DNA of 64,000 nucleotides from Patellaria atrata CBS 101060 (Eukaryota; Ascomycota; Dothideomycetes; Patellariales; Patellariaceae): assembly GCA_010093705.1 (NCBI GenBank), contig MU006097.1, positions 577,587 through 641,586 of the forward strand, given 5' to 3'. Below the pieces are notes generated by a model. That model was not told where the DNA came from, searched no databases, and was given only the letters and a program-made list of their open reading frames with translations. Positions 1 to 13,277 of this stretch are shown here, piece after piece; the stretch's first letter is position 1, and each line of letters starts with the position of its first letter. The position numbers and the translations under genes are program-made.

Positions 1-272
1 CGGGGATAAGGCCAGATAAGGTAATGCAGTTACGACCGCGCCGGCAATGGAAGGAGATGAGGTTGGATATCTCTAATTTTAGATATTTTGGTTCGGGTTC
101 ATTCACATTAATATTCTCATCCGCATTCCCGCAACTTGAGTGATAAGTGACGAAGGGATGTCTTACGGCTTTCCGATCCTCATTCCGTCGTTGTTGGGCG
201 TTATCCTGGAACCCTCACATTTTTTTTTGATCGATACAAAGCATGGCGATGTTTATATTTCCCCTCTACGAG

Positions 273-273
<1 letters not shown>

Positions 274-332
<59 letters not shown>
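274..332. repeat. 59-base poly-C run
   Basis: An uninterrupted run of 59 C residues, followed by one T and more C-rich sequence. An open frame through it would encode polyproline, but nothing around it supports a gene. A run this long is unusual in fungal DNA. It could be a real slippage-prone tract (G-rich on the other strand, so able to form G-quadruplexes) or an assembly or sequencing artefact. Confidence 0.95.
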
Positions 333-335
<3 letters not shown>

Positions 336-614
336 CCTTCGAAACCCCCACCCTTTATACTCTTCCTCCCTAGCAGCGTCTTAGCCTCTACCCGTCAAGT
401 AGCATGACAACCCCACTTTATCCCGCCTCAGCACAAAACTCGACCACAAAGGCACCAGTCCTGCAGAGTCGCTCAAGAAACAGGTAATGCGGGGAAAGAC
501 TGGAAAGAGACCTGGCGGAGGTGTTCCAGGGGTTTGGTGTGTAGAGTGTAGAGTGGAGTACTAGCTGCGGGACGGAGATGGTGGTGCTGGATCGATTACG
601 GAGATGTTGGATTT

Positions 615-638
615 GGGGGGGGGGGGGGGGGGGGGGGG
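615..638. repeat. 24-base poly-G run
   Basis: A run of 24 G residues about 280 bases after the poly-C tract and complementary to it. I see no gene between the two tracts. Confidence 0.95.
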
Positions 639-3600
639 TTGAAGGTGAGAGTTGATTTTCGGGTTGGTACAGGGTAGGTATAGGTATGTTTACTTCATTT
701 TCTTTTCATTTGTTTTCGGGAGTAGGTCAGAAGCTTTCAGGGATTCGGGAAATCGAGAGTGGTAATGGTCAGTTCATATGTCTTTTCAGATATAAAAGAA
801 AGGGCTTATATAGAGCGTTACTGTATGAAGTGTTTACTTTAGGATTATGTGGAGAGATATCGAGCGTGGAGAAGTATGGAATAGATCCATTTACTTTGAT
901 AGTGGAAAATTATGGCATGCAATCTCCTATTTTGGTATTGATATATCTAGGATTCTATATGCTGTACTAGATGTATATATAGACAGGTTTATGTTGAGAT
1001 TTCTAGTGGAATTCCATAATTTGCAAGATAGTTGTTCTGTACAGTCCAGTCTGGCCATAGAATAATTCAAGAATACCTATACGAAGCATAGGAATGCCGA
1101 AACAAGCAGAGACTTATAACGATATAGAAGACGAAAGTAGATTATGAAAGGGAAAAAAAAAAAAAAAAGCACACCTACCGGAAGACATATAAGTCTTAAA
1201 ACGATATCAAGTCCTACCTTCAGACTGAAGATAGTCCACAACTACAAATATCTCTCTCGATCTATAGGATATCGCTTGTAGCACTAATGCTCGGTTACCA
1301 TCGCCATAACCACTCCCCGAACCCAAACCGAACCAAAAACACAAACACCAAGTAGTGCTACAGCATCGGATGACTCGGTCCTCTAGCACGAAGCGTCCAG
1401 AGCTAGAAAATGCCGTGTTGCCCCCGTTGGGAGCCGCAGGGTTCCGACAGGGGCAAAAGTCCCAAAGATACAATTGTTGAGGAACGGGTGGATTCCTTTA
1501 TCCCGGATAACGCCTACTGTGCGCATACGTGTACAACGTACAAAGCTGAAGGAAGGAGGTACAGGGTATAGGGTACCTTAGTGCCTGCCTAGTTCGGTTG
1601 GACAGGGGACTTGACAGTTTCCTATTTGACCTGTCACGTGTCTATCTTTGGGCATAAAATCTGGCAAACCTTAAGGTTGTAAGGTATGCTAGCCGTTCTT
1701 GCCTACATTGATGCTTTCCTGAATCCCGGGGGCATTGGTTGTTGTTGCCCCGAAGTAAGCAGTTAGGAGAACATTTGCCTGAAAAAAGGCTCATGAGGGA
1801 CCTATGGGCCTTTCACGGCACTTGGTAAAAGTGATAGTGATCTAGTCGGAGCGTTGGGCGTTAGCTATTACTCAGAAATGATGGTGTTCGTGGTAAGGTA
1901 GTATCGTCGCGTACACTTCTCTGAAGATGTTTCTCCACTGGGTGTTCTTGAATAGTTCAACATGAAGAATTTTTTCAAGCCACCATGTGGCGACATCGTT
2001 TCGCCGATAACAAACGGTAAGGTAAGACCGTCAACGGTAGTCAATATTCCAGGGCCCTGACGGCTTTTTCTCGGACGTGGTGTCAAATTTCACGTGGGAT
2101 TCGTTGTCCCGAGCTGTGTTTGGACTGCATATAATCGTTAGCCCAGATCTTCACTTAGTTGCCGTGTACTGCATGGAATGACTTCACACTCATGTGTGGA
2201 AGGTTAGAATAGGGTTGGGATCGTTCAATTGGTGTCATAAAAGAACAACCTGCATCAAACGAAGAGGTCGAGATGTGTAGGCTTCGCTCAAGATAGGTGA
2301 TTGTCAAAGCTGAGGTTTCTGAACAACAGATCAGATACTCTGACGTCGATAGTTCGTCAAAAAAAAAAAAAAAAAAGAAAAAGAAAACCTCGTCTACAAC
2401 TACTGTATGCTTTAGCGGATATCGTGTAAAAGTGATTAAAGACGGCGGACTTGGACAAACAAGGGTAGAAGAAGAAACAGCTTTAGAAAGAGCTAAGATA
2501 CATAGTCCGTATACGCACCTGATCTTTACAAACCGCATATCTAGCCAAGTTTAGCATGACATGTCTCTATCTTACCGTTCGCTAAGAACATCTCATCGTC
2601 TTCGTTATTGTTTCGTATGGTGGAATGAAGCCATCTACGTCAAGTGACGATGTTATGCACAAAGATCTGAAAGTGGGATATTCCGAACACTGGAATAGAC
2701 GTTAAGCGCAATAACGGTATTGGCAGATCACCTGAGAACGGAAATATTCTTGTTGCTCACTAAATAATAAGTTATTGCCGGGGTATCCAACTTACAATCG
2801 ACACCTGCACGATTACGCGCCTTTGCACATAGAACTATTCATCCTGCAAATCCCTCACACAGTATCATTAAATAATATGGTATGAAGGACAAAATAGAGT
2901 ATCTAGCATGAAGCAATACAACGTATAGTACACTATTATTGTAAAATGTCATGTCCGTAGTCAGAGAGAACCTGCATTATATTGACACATCAGCAGCCAA
3001 ATATTTGTAAGAAAAATCTTGTCAGTAAGGTAAGGTAACGACGAACTATGAGTACCGTCTCCATGAGCGCGTGCGGACCATGCAACCTAAAGACGGAGAT
3101 CCATGTGCAAATAAGGGTATCAATCGGCTTCCAGCGCAGTGTCTTAACGAGCACGATTTGTACTTTACGCTTCAGTTCTACCTGTTTAATCTCAAAACAA
3201 ACAGCCTGGAGAATCGACTGTATGCAGGAACTCAAATGTCCCTACATCTGTATTTCGATCTCATGACGATTGATCCCCAATTGAGGTAAGAACCAGGTAC
3301 GGCTAATCACGAGTTCGAGACAGTGACAGGCCGGGATAGATCATCTCGAGGTAGAGAATGCAAGGAGGACCTTAATATCTATATTCAAACAGAACCTTCC
3401 TGGACTGCGTCTGCGAGGTGTCTAACACGACTTCCTCTTCCTGTCTTCCTGCCCGGCTTCGGAATAATGTAGTCAATGGCTGTGGGGCGAGTGATCTACC
3501 AGCCTGCTTTGCCGATAGTACTAATATCCGATCAATTTCTGTACTGAGAAAGAGTCCCACAAACGAAAAGGAAAATCAACGATCAGCGAGTTGAAAAGTC

Positions 3601-6600
3601 TAGAAAGGCCCCCAGAATAGCTACGGCTATCGATTGAAGGTAAACGGGTAAAAGATCAACGAACCATGTGGTGAAGGCTCAAGAAGCCCTTATGGCTTTC
3701 AGCTTTAGCCATAGGGATTTGTGGTGTATAGTAAAGTGTTTGATATATATGAGTTTGGAAGGTGGAAAAGCGACGAATAATATGGACGGAGGAAAAAGGA
3801 AAGGCGCAGTAGCAAATTGCCCGTGACGGAGTGATAAGGTACTGTACCTACCTTATGTGCGTGGGCATCCATGCTGATGAAGCTAAGCTGAAGGTATTAC
3901 TTTAGGGAAGTTACTCGTGTAGTTGCCCTCCTGGTCTGTTCCTTCTCATCCTGAAGATGTTAAGTGTCGGTGGCGCTGGAACTAAAGGTGGGCTGTAAGC
4001 GATTCCAATCAGAGCTTCTCGAAAGGACGCAGGAAATAAAACTGGTGGGACACAGCCGACTTGAAGCCGGAGCGCATGACCCAAGTTCATCCAACCCCAG
4101 ATTTTTCTTCCGATCGAGAAATGATTGTCGGAAGTCAAAACCCGCTCGAGACACCGTGCACCCAAGAAGCTAAAAAAAAAAAAGCGCGATGCGTCCGCGA
4201 AAGCGCCACGCTTTTCATGCTGTCCGTGCAGTCGTGCTACACTACTTTCGTTAAGTTTCGTCCCATAACAGTAGCAGACTAGGTAAGCCGACCCTCCTGT
4301 GGCTCTGACGATTTCTACGATTTCTTCGTGAATAATGCCCTTGCTGCCGCCGCGCGGCGGAGCCTTTTCCTGTTTCTCTTTGGTCCAATCTCGATTTCTA
4401 ACGAGACGCTAATGTCGCACAGCAAAATCGTCTAGGGTGGATCGTACCCTCGATGCCTTACCCCAGGTTTTCTCTTAGGTGGCGGCTGTCAGCAGTCATC
4501 ATCCTTCAAACCTGGGGTCTTCAAACATCGGCCAGTTTGATTGCTCAGAGGTAAAGGTAAGCATAACCAGGGAGACGGCGACCATGCTGACGGGCTTTTT
4601 GATGGGCAGATCTGCCGTTGTTCTCTTGCTAGAATGCGAAGGCCTGATCTACGCGATATTAACAGTCACTCTGAATTTGAATATCTGTGTAAACTGTGTG
4701 GCTTTTTGTCAATCAAATGGAAAGTTGCGACAGGGGGTTACTGCAAGAGCCTGTAAATCCACTTTGTAGCACGTCTCAGGTTCCTTGTCAGAGCCTCTCA
4801 GAAGTCTTGCTGTTTCGATGTCGCACGCAGGGTCCCAGTCAGCACGATCTCGGAAGCCTAAGCATATTTCGACCCGTGCCTTTTCTCGGCCTTCGCCCAG
4901 GGCCATATTGTTTGCCATATAGTTCAACTCATCTTTTGCCGGGTAACAACAATTCATAATAAATTGTCTTCCGCAACCAGATGGGCCAGACTAGGCGAAT
5001 AACGTGCGTGATATTGCACACCTAGATGGATTGTTGGCCCTCTCTTTTGCATTTCAAAAACCCGTGCCTGACACATTTAGACTGAGTCGTGGTGCTGTAA
5101 ACTTGCTCGTTAACAACGGAGGAATCTATTTAGATAGCGCAACGTTCCGGTGTACCGCGTACTAAGACGAAGAGGGCTCATACGTGCCACAAGTGGTTGA
5201 TATTTCAGTCCTTTAAGGCCTAGTTTTAAGGTATTGTATCTGGCTAATGAAGCCATAGAGTACGGACTAAGAACGTGGTCAGAATGTCCACGGTCCTGGC
5301 CATCAATGGATTCCTTTAGGATATCGTTCCAAGCTTAATTGACAGTTTGTGCTCTTTGTATGATTGAATGAGGTATCATCCGGCGTTTCGAGATGAATAC
5401 ATCATGTCTGATATCAGGTTTCTAAATCCAAAGAGCCTGAAAACGCATGAATAGCCGCTTTGCGAATAATATAACGATAGAAAGGTAAATAAAATAGCTC
5501 AAAGAGTTTGCGCAGCATAAGGTTGAAGGAGCTTAAGCAGGGAACTAGTGAAGTATTTCTCCGTGAATGGATGGACCCCTTGGGCCTTGTGGTCGAGGGT
5601 TCGGCCTCGGTGTACAGTACTAGGAAGGTCAAGGTTAAAGGTTGCTGCAGAAGATTCACAACCGTCTTTAGCAGCGAAAGGAGGCCGGGAATGGTATACT
5701 GTAGAGTAGGTAATTGATTACCGTATGTTCCGTATGGACCTTCTTCACACGAGCCGTGTGAGCCAGTCCCGAAGCTTTTAATCCTGCATGCATGCATCAG
5801 CAGCAGCAGCAAGCGGCGTCACAGTCCATCCATGTCGAAAGCGAAAAAAAAGGTCCATGGATTGATGGGCTCATGGGCTCATGGGCTTCATGGGCTCTGA
5901 AAAGACGTTGATTCTGCATTTTCTGCTGTGTCATGCTCCCGCTGCTCTCCAAGACGCTACTCGCCTACTGGCCAGAAGCTATTACGACGGCATCCTCATA
6001 GGCGCATGCGCGACGGCGAATCTTCGTGGTTTGCTGAATCGTTCGTCGTTCATCGTTCATAGCTTGCGAGCTCCCTTTTTCCTTCCAGTTCTTTTCTCTC
6101 ATTTGTCACTTTTGTCCGTTGAAGGTTGTATGATCTCGTCTGAGAAGAGAAAGAAAGAAAACGAGGGATCTCGGTACTTGCTGGCTTATTGAAGGCTCGA
6201 AAACGCTCTTTCTAGCTTCTCGGCAACCCACTCAGGCCAACCCCAGCTTTTCTTCCCGTTGCTCCTGCTGCTTAGGTTGTCCTCCCACCAGGAACTTGCC
6301 TACAAGTGCCCACAGGCTACCCAAGTGTAGTGGAGGGTAGTATTCGTCTAGAAGTTCGCCGTCTACGCAATTTCCCCGTCCAGAACTTCTACTCATCTCT
6401 CTCTCGCTTTGCCATTATTAGAGAAAAGAGTTCTGTTCTGTTTGGTTGACGTTTACTTTGAACGTAAACTGTTCAGGTCTGGAGGCAATTTGTTTTGATC
6501 TCTCGACCTTTGCAGATTTCCCAAACATCTAACCGCGGCGAACTGAACGGAGTGGGAGTTACTTCGATCAACTACGCTTGATATCCCAAAACCTCGACCT

Positions 6601-7357
6601 TCTGTGACTTTGCGGCTATCGGTCGAGTTTTATGGGGAGAAGCTGAAAGCTGTGCCTTATCCCGCACCGAAAATATCTCTCCCAACACCTGGGTAATCCT
6701 GTAAAGGGCAACTAGTTGTTAGTAGAAGTTTGTTCCTCTAGTTCGTAATTACTACCAGCTGACCAGCCAAAGTGTTTGGAGCATCTGCGGCTCACTCTTC
6801 GATTTACAGTCTTCCAGGAACACTTCACACGTTTCGAGGTCTTTTGATTGTCTATGAAAATTGAAGATATTATTTCTCCTTGCTACTCTCGTTCAAAGTC
6901 CTGCTGTTGAAACCATTGGGTTCTTCCTCGTTCGCGTCCACTGTACCCGTCGTGTTCGTAGGACCTCAATCCGCTCTCGACTTTCGCTATTTGCCTGTGG
7001 ACTACTTTTGATAGAAGGTTACCATCGGCGTTGTGTATGATTCACAATTCCTGCAAGGTGTGCGATTGAGCCTTACTTGTTATCAGAGCTATTACTCATA
7101 TGCAAACCCTCTAGTAGGCATCGTACCATATCAGTGCCTCAGTTTTACCCGGTAACCTTCCAGGTTTAATGCTACGCAGATTTAATATACGTAAGCGATC
7201 GCAGGCTGAAAACTTTCCGAGGAAGGTCTCAAGCGGTTGCGTTCCTTACGGTACCTAACGGCTTGTTCGTAATCTGAGAGTGTTGAACATACTGGGCCTT
7301 AAGCATTGGACAGTTTGTTCAATTAGGCAGGGACTGTGAGGTCGGTTCAATATCAAT
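639..7357. other. Long region without a supported gene; upstream region of the zinc-finger factor
   Basis: Only short open frames without recognisable domains occur here on either strand. Visible items are A-rich runs near 1155 and 2360, GTACTGTAC-type motifs at 3839 and 5612, and a short tandem run of an 8-base GGGCTCAT-like unit at about 5869-5897. From about 6050 to 7357 the DNA is rich in pyrimidine tracts and leads to the start codon at 7358. This is consistent with a promoter and a long 5' leader, but transcription start is not visible from sequence alone. A small or highly diverged gene could have been missed. Confidence 0.5.
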
Positions 7358-10300
7358 ATGGCAGCGACTACCACCAACACCGTGGTGACCGCTACGGTTG
7401 GAAATGCAAATGGTAACCATCAAACAAAGCTTAAGTGAGGTAATATTGTACTGACATATGAGTCTTAGGTGCTCCATCGATTGTAAAAGCTGACGGGACA
7501 CACAATTCTACTGGTAATTTCCCGCCTCCGAAAACAGACAAACCACGCCCACATGTATGCGGAACTTGTGGCAGGTCCTTCGCAAGATTGGAACATCTAA
7601 AGCGCCATGAGAGGTCCCATACAAAAGAGAAACCGTTCGAATGTAATCAGTGTTCAAGGTGCTTTGCTAGAAGAGATTTACTCCTTAGGCATCAACAAAA
7701 GCTCCATCAAGCTGGCGCGGCGTCTACAAGACCCCGAAATGGCAGGCGTGAAAGCACAAGTGGTATGGCGACAGTTGGTGGACGTATCCGTAAGAATTCT
7801 GTGGCCGGTGGGATGGCAGGTACTCCTAACGTCCCAACATCTATGAGGCCAAGAGCGAACACGATAAGCCATATTGACGGTGCTGCTTTGAACGACCTCT
7901 TAGCAGCGCACAACTCGACCCTTAGAGGCGGTATCCCGAACGGGCATATCCATCACCCAAATGTGAATAGCATGGCAGGATCTGGTGGATTTGATTATCG
8001 TGGAATGCCAGGTTTAGGTCATGCTGGGCATGCTGGCCTCCCAAAGATCAACACTCATCTAGGTATCGGCCTTGGAGGAGGTTTAAGAACAGCACCGATT
8101 CCCAACTTCAACGACCCTTTTGATATTGATAAGATGTTTCACTCCGGTTCTACAGTTAATCCCGCACAACTTCACTTTAGTTCCCCTTTAGGTCCACCTC
8201 AATCTCCTTTTCATCTCGGTCACTTCCATGGAATTCCTGGATTAGATGAAGATGATGGATTTGACTGGGCTGCCGGTTTAGACTCCTCCATGATGATGAA
8301 TGGCAACCACGAGCATAACTTTGATGGGTCTTCACCTTCCGCTATCAGTACAGCCAGCCAGAGCGGTTTCAGCGAAATCATGCTTGACGGTTCAAATAGT
8401 GCAGCGCAGGCCTCTAGCGGAATGTGGCAAACACCAATGCTGGTACCTTCTATGGGCGGCCCATCCCCTTTCCAGCTGGAAAATATGGGCCCAATTTTCT
8501 CGGACGGGATGCCACCCCCTAACACGATCTCGCCAACTGACCTTCATGATCAGATTACTGGAGGTGACTTCTATCTTTCCGGTCCGCAACATATGGCGGC
8601 TATGAGCGCTACGACAGGCGTACCTGCCATGCCTAGCCAATATTACAACCCACAGATGACGTTCAAACCGGATAGTCCTAGCATATCCTCATCTTCAGCA
8701 AACGGTAACAGTACGCGGAATACCTCTATGACAACGCTATCTTGCGACTCTATCACGGAGGCAACTAGACAGAACCTCCTAATGGCATTGAATCAAGCAT
8801 CCTACAACCATCGTAAATACACTCAACCCGCCGTGAGCTCTCCGTTATCACCGGGATTCAATGCGAGATCCTCCGGCGAAAACTTCACCCTTCCCAGTAC
8901 ACAAGAGCTACAAAGATATGTGAACGCATATATTCATTATTTCCATCCCCACATGCCGTTCCTCCACATACCTACCCTTTCCTTCGATTCCCCGGCGTAT
9001 TCGAAAAATGTACGGTCATCTGCAACTCACGGTGTTGTGAATGATGCTTTAGGCGGAGGCGGTTGTTTGATACTCGCGATGGCAGCTATCGGAGCTTCTT
9101 ACGATTTCGACCACACTGCTGGCGAACAGTTGTTCAAGGCTGCGAAAAAGATGATTCAAATTTATCTTGATGAACGGCGGCGCGCTGATCTCTCTGCTGC
9201 AGTGAATGGAGCAAACGCTACCGATGCAGCTGCGCACAAGTCTCCGCTGTGGCTGGTGCAAGCCATGCTGCTTAATCTGATATACGGTCACCAGAGCGGT
9301 GACAAGCAGAATGCAGAAATTGCTAACATCCACTGTGCTGCACTTGTTAGTCTAGCGAAGGCCGCAGACCTCTCGAATCCGGAATCCGAGAAGAGTGCGG
9401 ACGATAACACTCCTAGTGATGGTGATGTAAACATGGCCGAAGAGGGTTCTTCCCCAGGTACATGGAAGATGACTGCACAAAGGGAAGCTCTTGATGAACA
9501 GTCGACTTGGATAAAATGGAAGACGGAGGAAGAGCGCCGGCGAACTCTATTTGCCGTGTTTACTCTGTCTAGTCTGACAGTCATTGCATACAATCACGCA
9601 CCGCGTATACTCAACTCGGAACTTCATTTGGATCTACCCTGTGACGAGGACCTTTGGGCTGCGGAGAATGCACAACAATGGTCCGCTATGGGAGGAGCCG
9701 CGGCAGCCAAACAAAAAGCAGTCTCCTTTGCTGATGCTCTGACTTTTCTTCTCACTGCCAGTCAGAGAGAGCAGAAGGATTCTCGCCTACAAGTGCCGTA
9801 TCAACAACAGTTCGGGTCCAAACCACCACATGAAGACGTGTCCGAGAGTGAACTTAAGCCCAGTACCTTCGGCTGCTACATACTTATCAATGCGTTACAC
9901 GTCTACATCTGGGAAACGAGGCAAAGACATCATGCCCGGCAATGGAGGGCCACAGAAACGGAAGCGATGCATGCTCAGATTGAACCTGCGCTTAAAGCAT
10001 GGCAAGCTGCATGGAGGTCAAACCCTCACCACAGTCTAGAACGCCCGAATCCATACGGTCCTTTACCAGCAGATAGTATCCCGCTTTTAGATCTAGCGTA
10101 CCTTCGCTTGTTCGTCAATCTTGGCCGTTCCAAAGATGCTTTCTGGCAGAGGGATTTTGATGGCATGGCCGAGGAGCTTGCTAGGGGCACGGAGATTATA
10201 CAACACGCTGACGATAGCCCTGATCCCTCGGGTGAAGGAACAGGTGCTCCGGGAACTAGTACTGCAGCACCTGGAGATACTGATGCAGGTAATATCCAGG

Positions 10301-10916
10301 CACTGCGTAACGGCACTACCTCCTCAAAACGTGAACGACACTTACGTAAAGCGGCCTTTTACGCAGCTGATTCGCTGTGCATGTCGGATAAACTTGGAGT
10401 GACTTTTGCAGAGTTCAATTCGAGAGAACTTCCCATTCAGTCTGCAATGTGCACGTTCGACTGTGCGCAAGTTCTAGCAGAGTGGGTGGCTACGGTGCAG
10501 GAGAGGGTCGGACGCTATTTGGGTGTCTTGGGGAAAGATGAAATAGACTTTACTCAGGTCCCTGCTATCATGTTATTGGAAGATGAAGACTGCAAGCTCC
10601 TTGAGAAGATCCAGGATGTTCTCAATAATGCGGAGATGAAGGTGACCTTCGATATGAACAACATGGGGACATCAGCGGCAGCATCCCTCCTGAGCAGCCT
10701 CTCAAGTATGAGTCATGTCGGTTATGGCAGCAAGTTGTTGATGATGACGGCTTATATGATGGAGAAGGCTGCCGTGTGGCCTGGTAAGTGATGAACTCCA
10801 TTTTTGACACAACTGTATCTAACACTGCTTAAGTGACTCATGTCATGTCCCAAGCTCTCCAGGCTCATGCTGTACATATGACTCAACGAGCCGAAGCTTC
10901 ATTGTCTGCACCTTAG
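7358..10916 (+). CDS. C2H2 zinc-finger transcription factor with fungal-specific regulatory domain (Adr1/AmdX/Klf1-like)
   Basis: Three exons: 7358-7412, 7469-10783 and 10834-10916, giving about 1,150 residues. Intron 1 restores the frame into the first zinc finger. Intron 2 has a GTAAGT donor and a CTAAC branch site, and adds 27 C-terminal residues before TAG; without it the frame stops just after 10783. Two tandem C2H2 fingers lie at the N-terminus (C49, C52, H65, H69 and C77, C80, H93, H98) with a TKEKPF linker, the pairing seen in yeast Adr1 and S. pombe Klf1. A long Ser/Gly/Met-rich middle follows, then from about residue 490 a helical region typical of the fungal-specific transcription factor domain (motif [17 protein letters not shown]). 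The role is inferred to be a nuclear regulator; Adr1/AmdX relatives control carbon and acetamide/acetate metabolism. The long upstream region suggests regulated expression. Target genes cannot be read from the sequence. Confidence 0.9.
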
Positions 10917-11837
10917 AAACGTGCGTCAACGCTTTAGGGACCCTTTTTCCTTGTACATACCTACACTATTAGTTCGATCTCATGTTTATCATGTCGACTC
11001 TGATGACGATGATACGGCCGTGAACGAACAAACCCGGAATGCCGATCGCGGCCAAATGCGTATGATGCGATGATATGACATTTGGATCCCCAAAACCACC
11101 TTTCGTCTCGGATATGATCACCATTACGATGAAATTTTATCATCATCTATTGGGACGCTCTTACCTGTACATTCTACATGTACCTTCGGCTTGGAATCTT
11201 TTACTAATGTAGATGCTGGGATTCTTTTCGTACATACAAATATTCACCTAAACCGGATATCTACCGAAATCTATGTTGACGTTTGAACCGCGCAACGATT
11301 ACGACTGTCAATGAGTATGGCCGTCAATATCATTATCATGCGCATTTCTCCTACTGGGAGCTTGTAATTGTCTTTTATCCTTTTCATACCTAAGATACTA
11401 CGCTATCTTGTCTACATCATCTTATTCTTCGACAACTATCAATTATGCGAAGGTCATGCCCGTAGAGGACATTCTGTCGACCTTTTTATATGGGAACTAT
11501 GAATATAGTGTCTATTTTTCTCTTATTACCCCTTGCGTACGACATTATACGATTTTCATGCGCTCAAGACCAAAATTAGCGGACTTCTGGGGTGGCGAGG
11601 CGCTTTGTGTGTGGAGTACATATCTGGCTACTTCTGCTTACTTCGTGGTTCTTCATTCTTCCTGTTTTACTTATTCATTGGCGTTATGTCGGCTTGGGAG
11701 CAAGTAAAAATATTTGGGAGGCCGGGCTGATACGGGTTCGCATGGCACCCGCGAGCCAAAGTTGGGTTAGCCAACCTGAATTTTAGTACAGAGAGAAATA
11801 ATGGCAAAGGGTGGTATGGGTGCTACAAAAACAAAAT
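10917..11837. other. Intergenic, no gene seen
   Basis: A tail-to-tail spacer between the plus-strand zinc-finger gene and the minus-strand Nth1 gene. Short open frames at 11408-11786 have no domain and overlap one another in several frames. It probably contains the two 3' ends. Confidence 0.6.
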
Positions 11838-13277
11838 TCAAGATTCGGTTTTTGGAGAACCCCTTGATCTCTGTGACTTCCAGCATGCTTGTGTGCGTGC
11901 TCGTGCCCGTGATGACCGCTCAGAGCTACCGGGGGAAAGGAGGTCTTCGATATCAGGCACACCCGATGACAGCGGCGGCGGAGCCGCTGTTTCCGCCTCT
12001 CCTTTTCGCGACCCTTCCTCCTCCGCCTCCTCAGCCTTCACTTCCACGGCCCGCTCCACAGCTCCCCCCACAGTCGCCGTAACTTCCTCCTCCACTTCAA
12101 CCCGAACATCCACCTCCGGCTCCCCCTTCACCCGCACCTTCCCCCTCCCTTTTTTCTCCTTAACCTCCCTCTCTACGACCGCACTCGGACACAATCCCGC
12201 CCTCCCAACATCACACGCCCCACACCGTCTGCCAACGGGTAAACAAACAACCTGCCCGAAGCCGACCAGCAGCGCGTTAATCTCGCGCCACTTCGCCTGC
12301 GGCAGCCACGCCTCCAGCCGCCTCCGCGTCTCCTCCGGTGTCTTGGTCTCCGGCCTGTGCCAGCCCAGCCGGTTCGTGATGCGGTGCACGTGGGTGTCGA
12401 CGCCGATGCCGAGGACGATGCCATGCGCGGCCTGGAGCGTCAGATGCGCGATTTTGGGCCCGACGCCGGGGAGCGCAAGGAGGGGTTCCAGGGCTTTTGG
12501 TACGGTGGAGGCGTGGTGCGCCTTTAGGAGTGCGGCGGTCAGGAGGATGTTTTTGGCTTTGGTGGCGTGGAAGCCTACGGCGCGGATTAGGGTGTCGAGG
12601 GTTGCTTCTGGGGTCGAGAGGATGGAAGGGATGGTTAGACCGCCGGGCAGGGAGGTGTGGAGGTTGCGCATTGCGGTCGCGGTCGCGGTGTCTTTGGTTT
12701 GCGGGGAGAGCATTAGGGAGACGAGGTGCTGGAAGTGTTGATCCTGTGGGGGGGAGGTGGGGAGGGCGAGACGCTCGCATCCTAGGGTGTCGACTGGGGC
12801 GGGGGTGTGGGTGCGTTGAGTGGAGATGAGGGTGTAGACTTCTTCCCAGTGGGGAGGGGGGGAGGAGGGGGTGGCATTGGGGTTGGTGGTCTTGGAGGGT
12901 TTGGAGGGAGCGCGTCGGAGTTTCTTGGAGGTGGGGAGGGGACTCGCTTTCTTTGGAGGTGTTGCGGAGTCTGTTTCTCGTTTGCGCTTTTGAGATGTTG
13001 TGGGCTTTGAGGAGGGCTTGCGGTCTTCGTCTTCTTCTTCTTCTTTCCCGGCGATGGAGGATATAGGGGATGAGAGTTCCGAGCTTGAATCGTCGTTTTC
13101 GCTTTCCACTTCTGATTTTATTTCCGTCTCTTTCTTTGCCGTGGGACTTGATCGTCTTCTGGTTGTATGGGCGAAACTCTGCAGCGAGAGACCCTGACTT
13201 CGTCGCGTTCGACGTGGGCTTGTGGAGAGAACGTCTAGAATCTTGTTCGTATCGCGGGAGATCCTTGAAGTTCGCAT
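11838..13277 (-). CDS. NTH1: Endonuclease III homologue, bifunctional DNA glycosylase/AP lyase (Nth1)
   Basis: Single exon of 479 residues. The start is placed at the ATG 13277 (MRTSRISRDTNK), which resembles the usual fungal N-terminus; the frame is open 46 codons further upstream. Residues 1-140 are basic and low-complexity, consistent with nuclear or mitochondrial targeting. The HhH-GPD fold follows: helix-hairpin-helix LPGVGPKIA with catalytic Lys at about 275, GVDTHVHR with catalytic Asp at about 294, and an iron-sulphur loop with Cys at about 345, 352, 355 and 363. A Lys/Glu-rich tail ends in a conserved-looking PDIEDLL segment. Known family role: removal of oxidised pyrimidines in base-excision repair. 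It is divergently arranged with a DNA helicase gene. The gene is markedly GC-rich, and the opposite strand carries long shadow frames. Confidence 0.92.
   Translation of the reverse strand: MRTSRISRDTNKILDVLSTSPRRTRRSQGLSLQSFAHTTRRRSSPTAKKETEIKSEVESENDDSSSELSSPISSIAGKEEEEDEDRKPSSKPTTSQKRKRETDSATPPKKASPLPTSKKLRRAPSKPSKTTNPNATPSSPPPHWEEVYTLISTQRTHTPAPVDTLGCERLALPTSPPQDQHFQHLVSLMLSPQTKDTATATAMRNLHTSLPGGLTIPSILSTPEATLDTLIRAVGFHATKAKNILLTAALLKAHHASTVPKALEPLLALPGVGPKIAHLTLQAAHGIVLGIGVDTHVHRITNRLGWHRPETKTPEETRRRLEAWLPQAKWREINALLVGFGQVVCLPVGRRCGACDVGRAGLCPSAVVEREVKEKKGRGKVRVKGEPEVDVRVEVEEEVTATVGGAVERAVEVKAEEAEEEGSRKGEAETAAPPPLSSGVPDIEDLLSPGSSERSSRARARTQACWKSQRSRGSPKTES

Noticed and set aside
274-332. 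Poly-C tract as a telomere or chromosome end
   Set aside because: Pure C without any TTAGGG-type unit; the sequence continues normally on both sides.
5881-6192. 103-codon plus-strand frame upstream of the zinc-finger gene
   Set aside because: Its start lies in the GGGCTCAT tandem repeat and the translation has no recognisable motif; chance or untranslated leader is more likely.
11893-13010. Long plus-strand open frames (up to 282 codons) opposite NTH1
   Set aside because: They are GC-rich shadows of the minus-strand Nth1 coding region, with Ser/Arg-rich low-complexity translation and no domain; the minus strand carries complete catalytic motifs.
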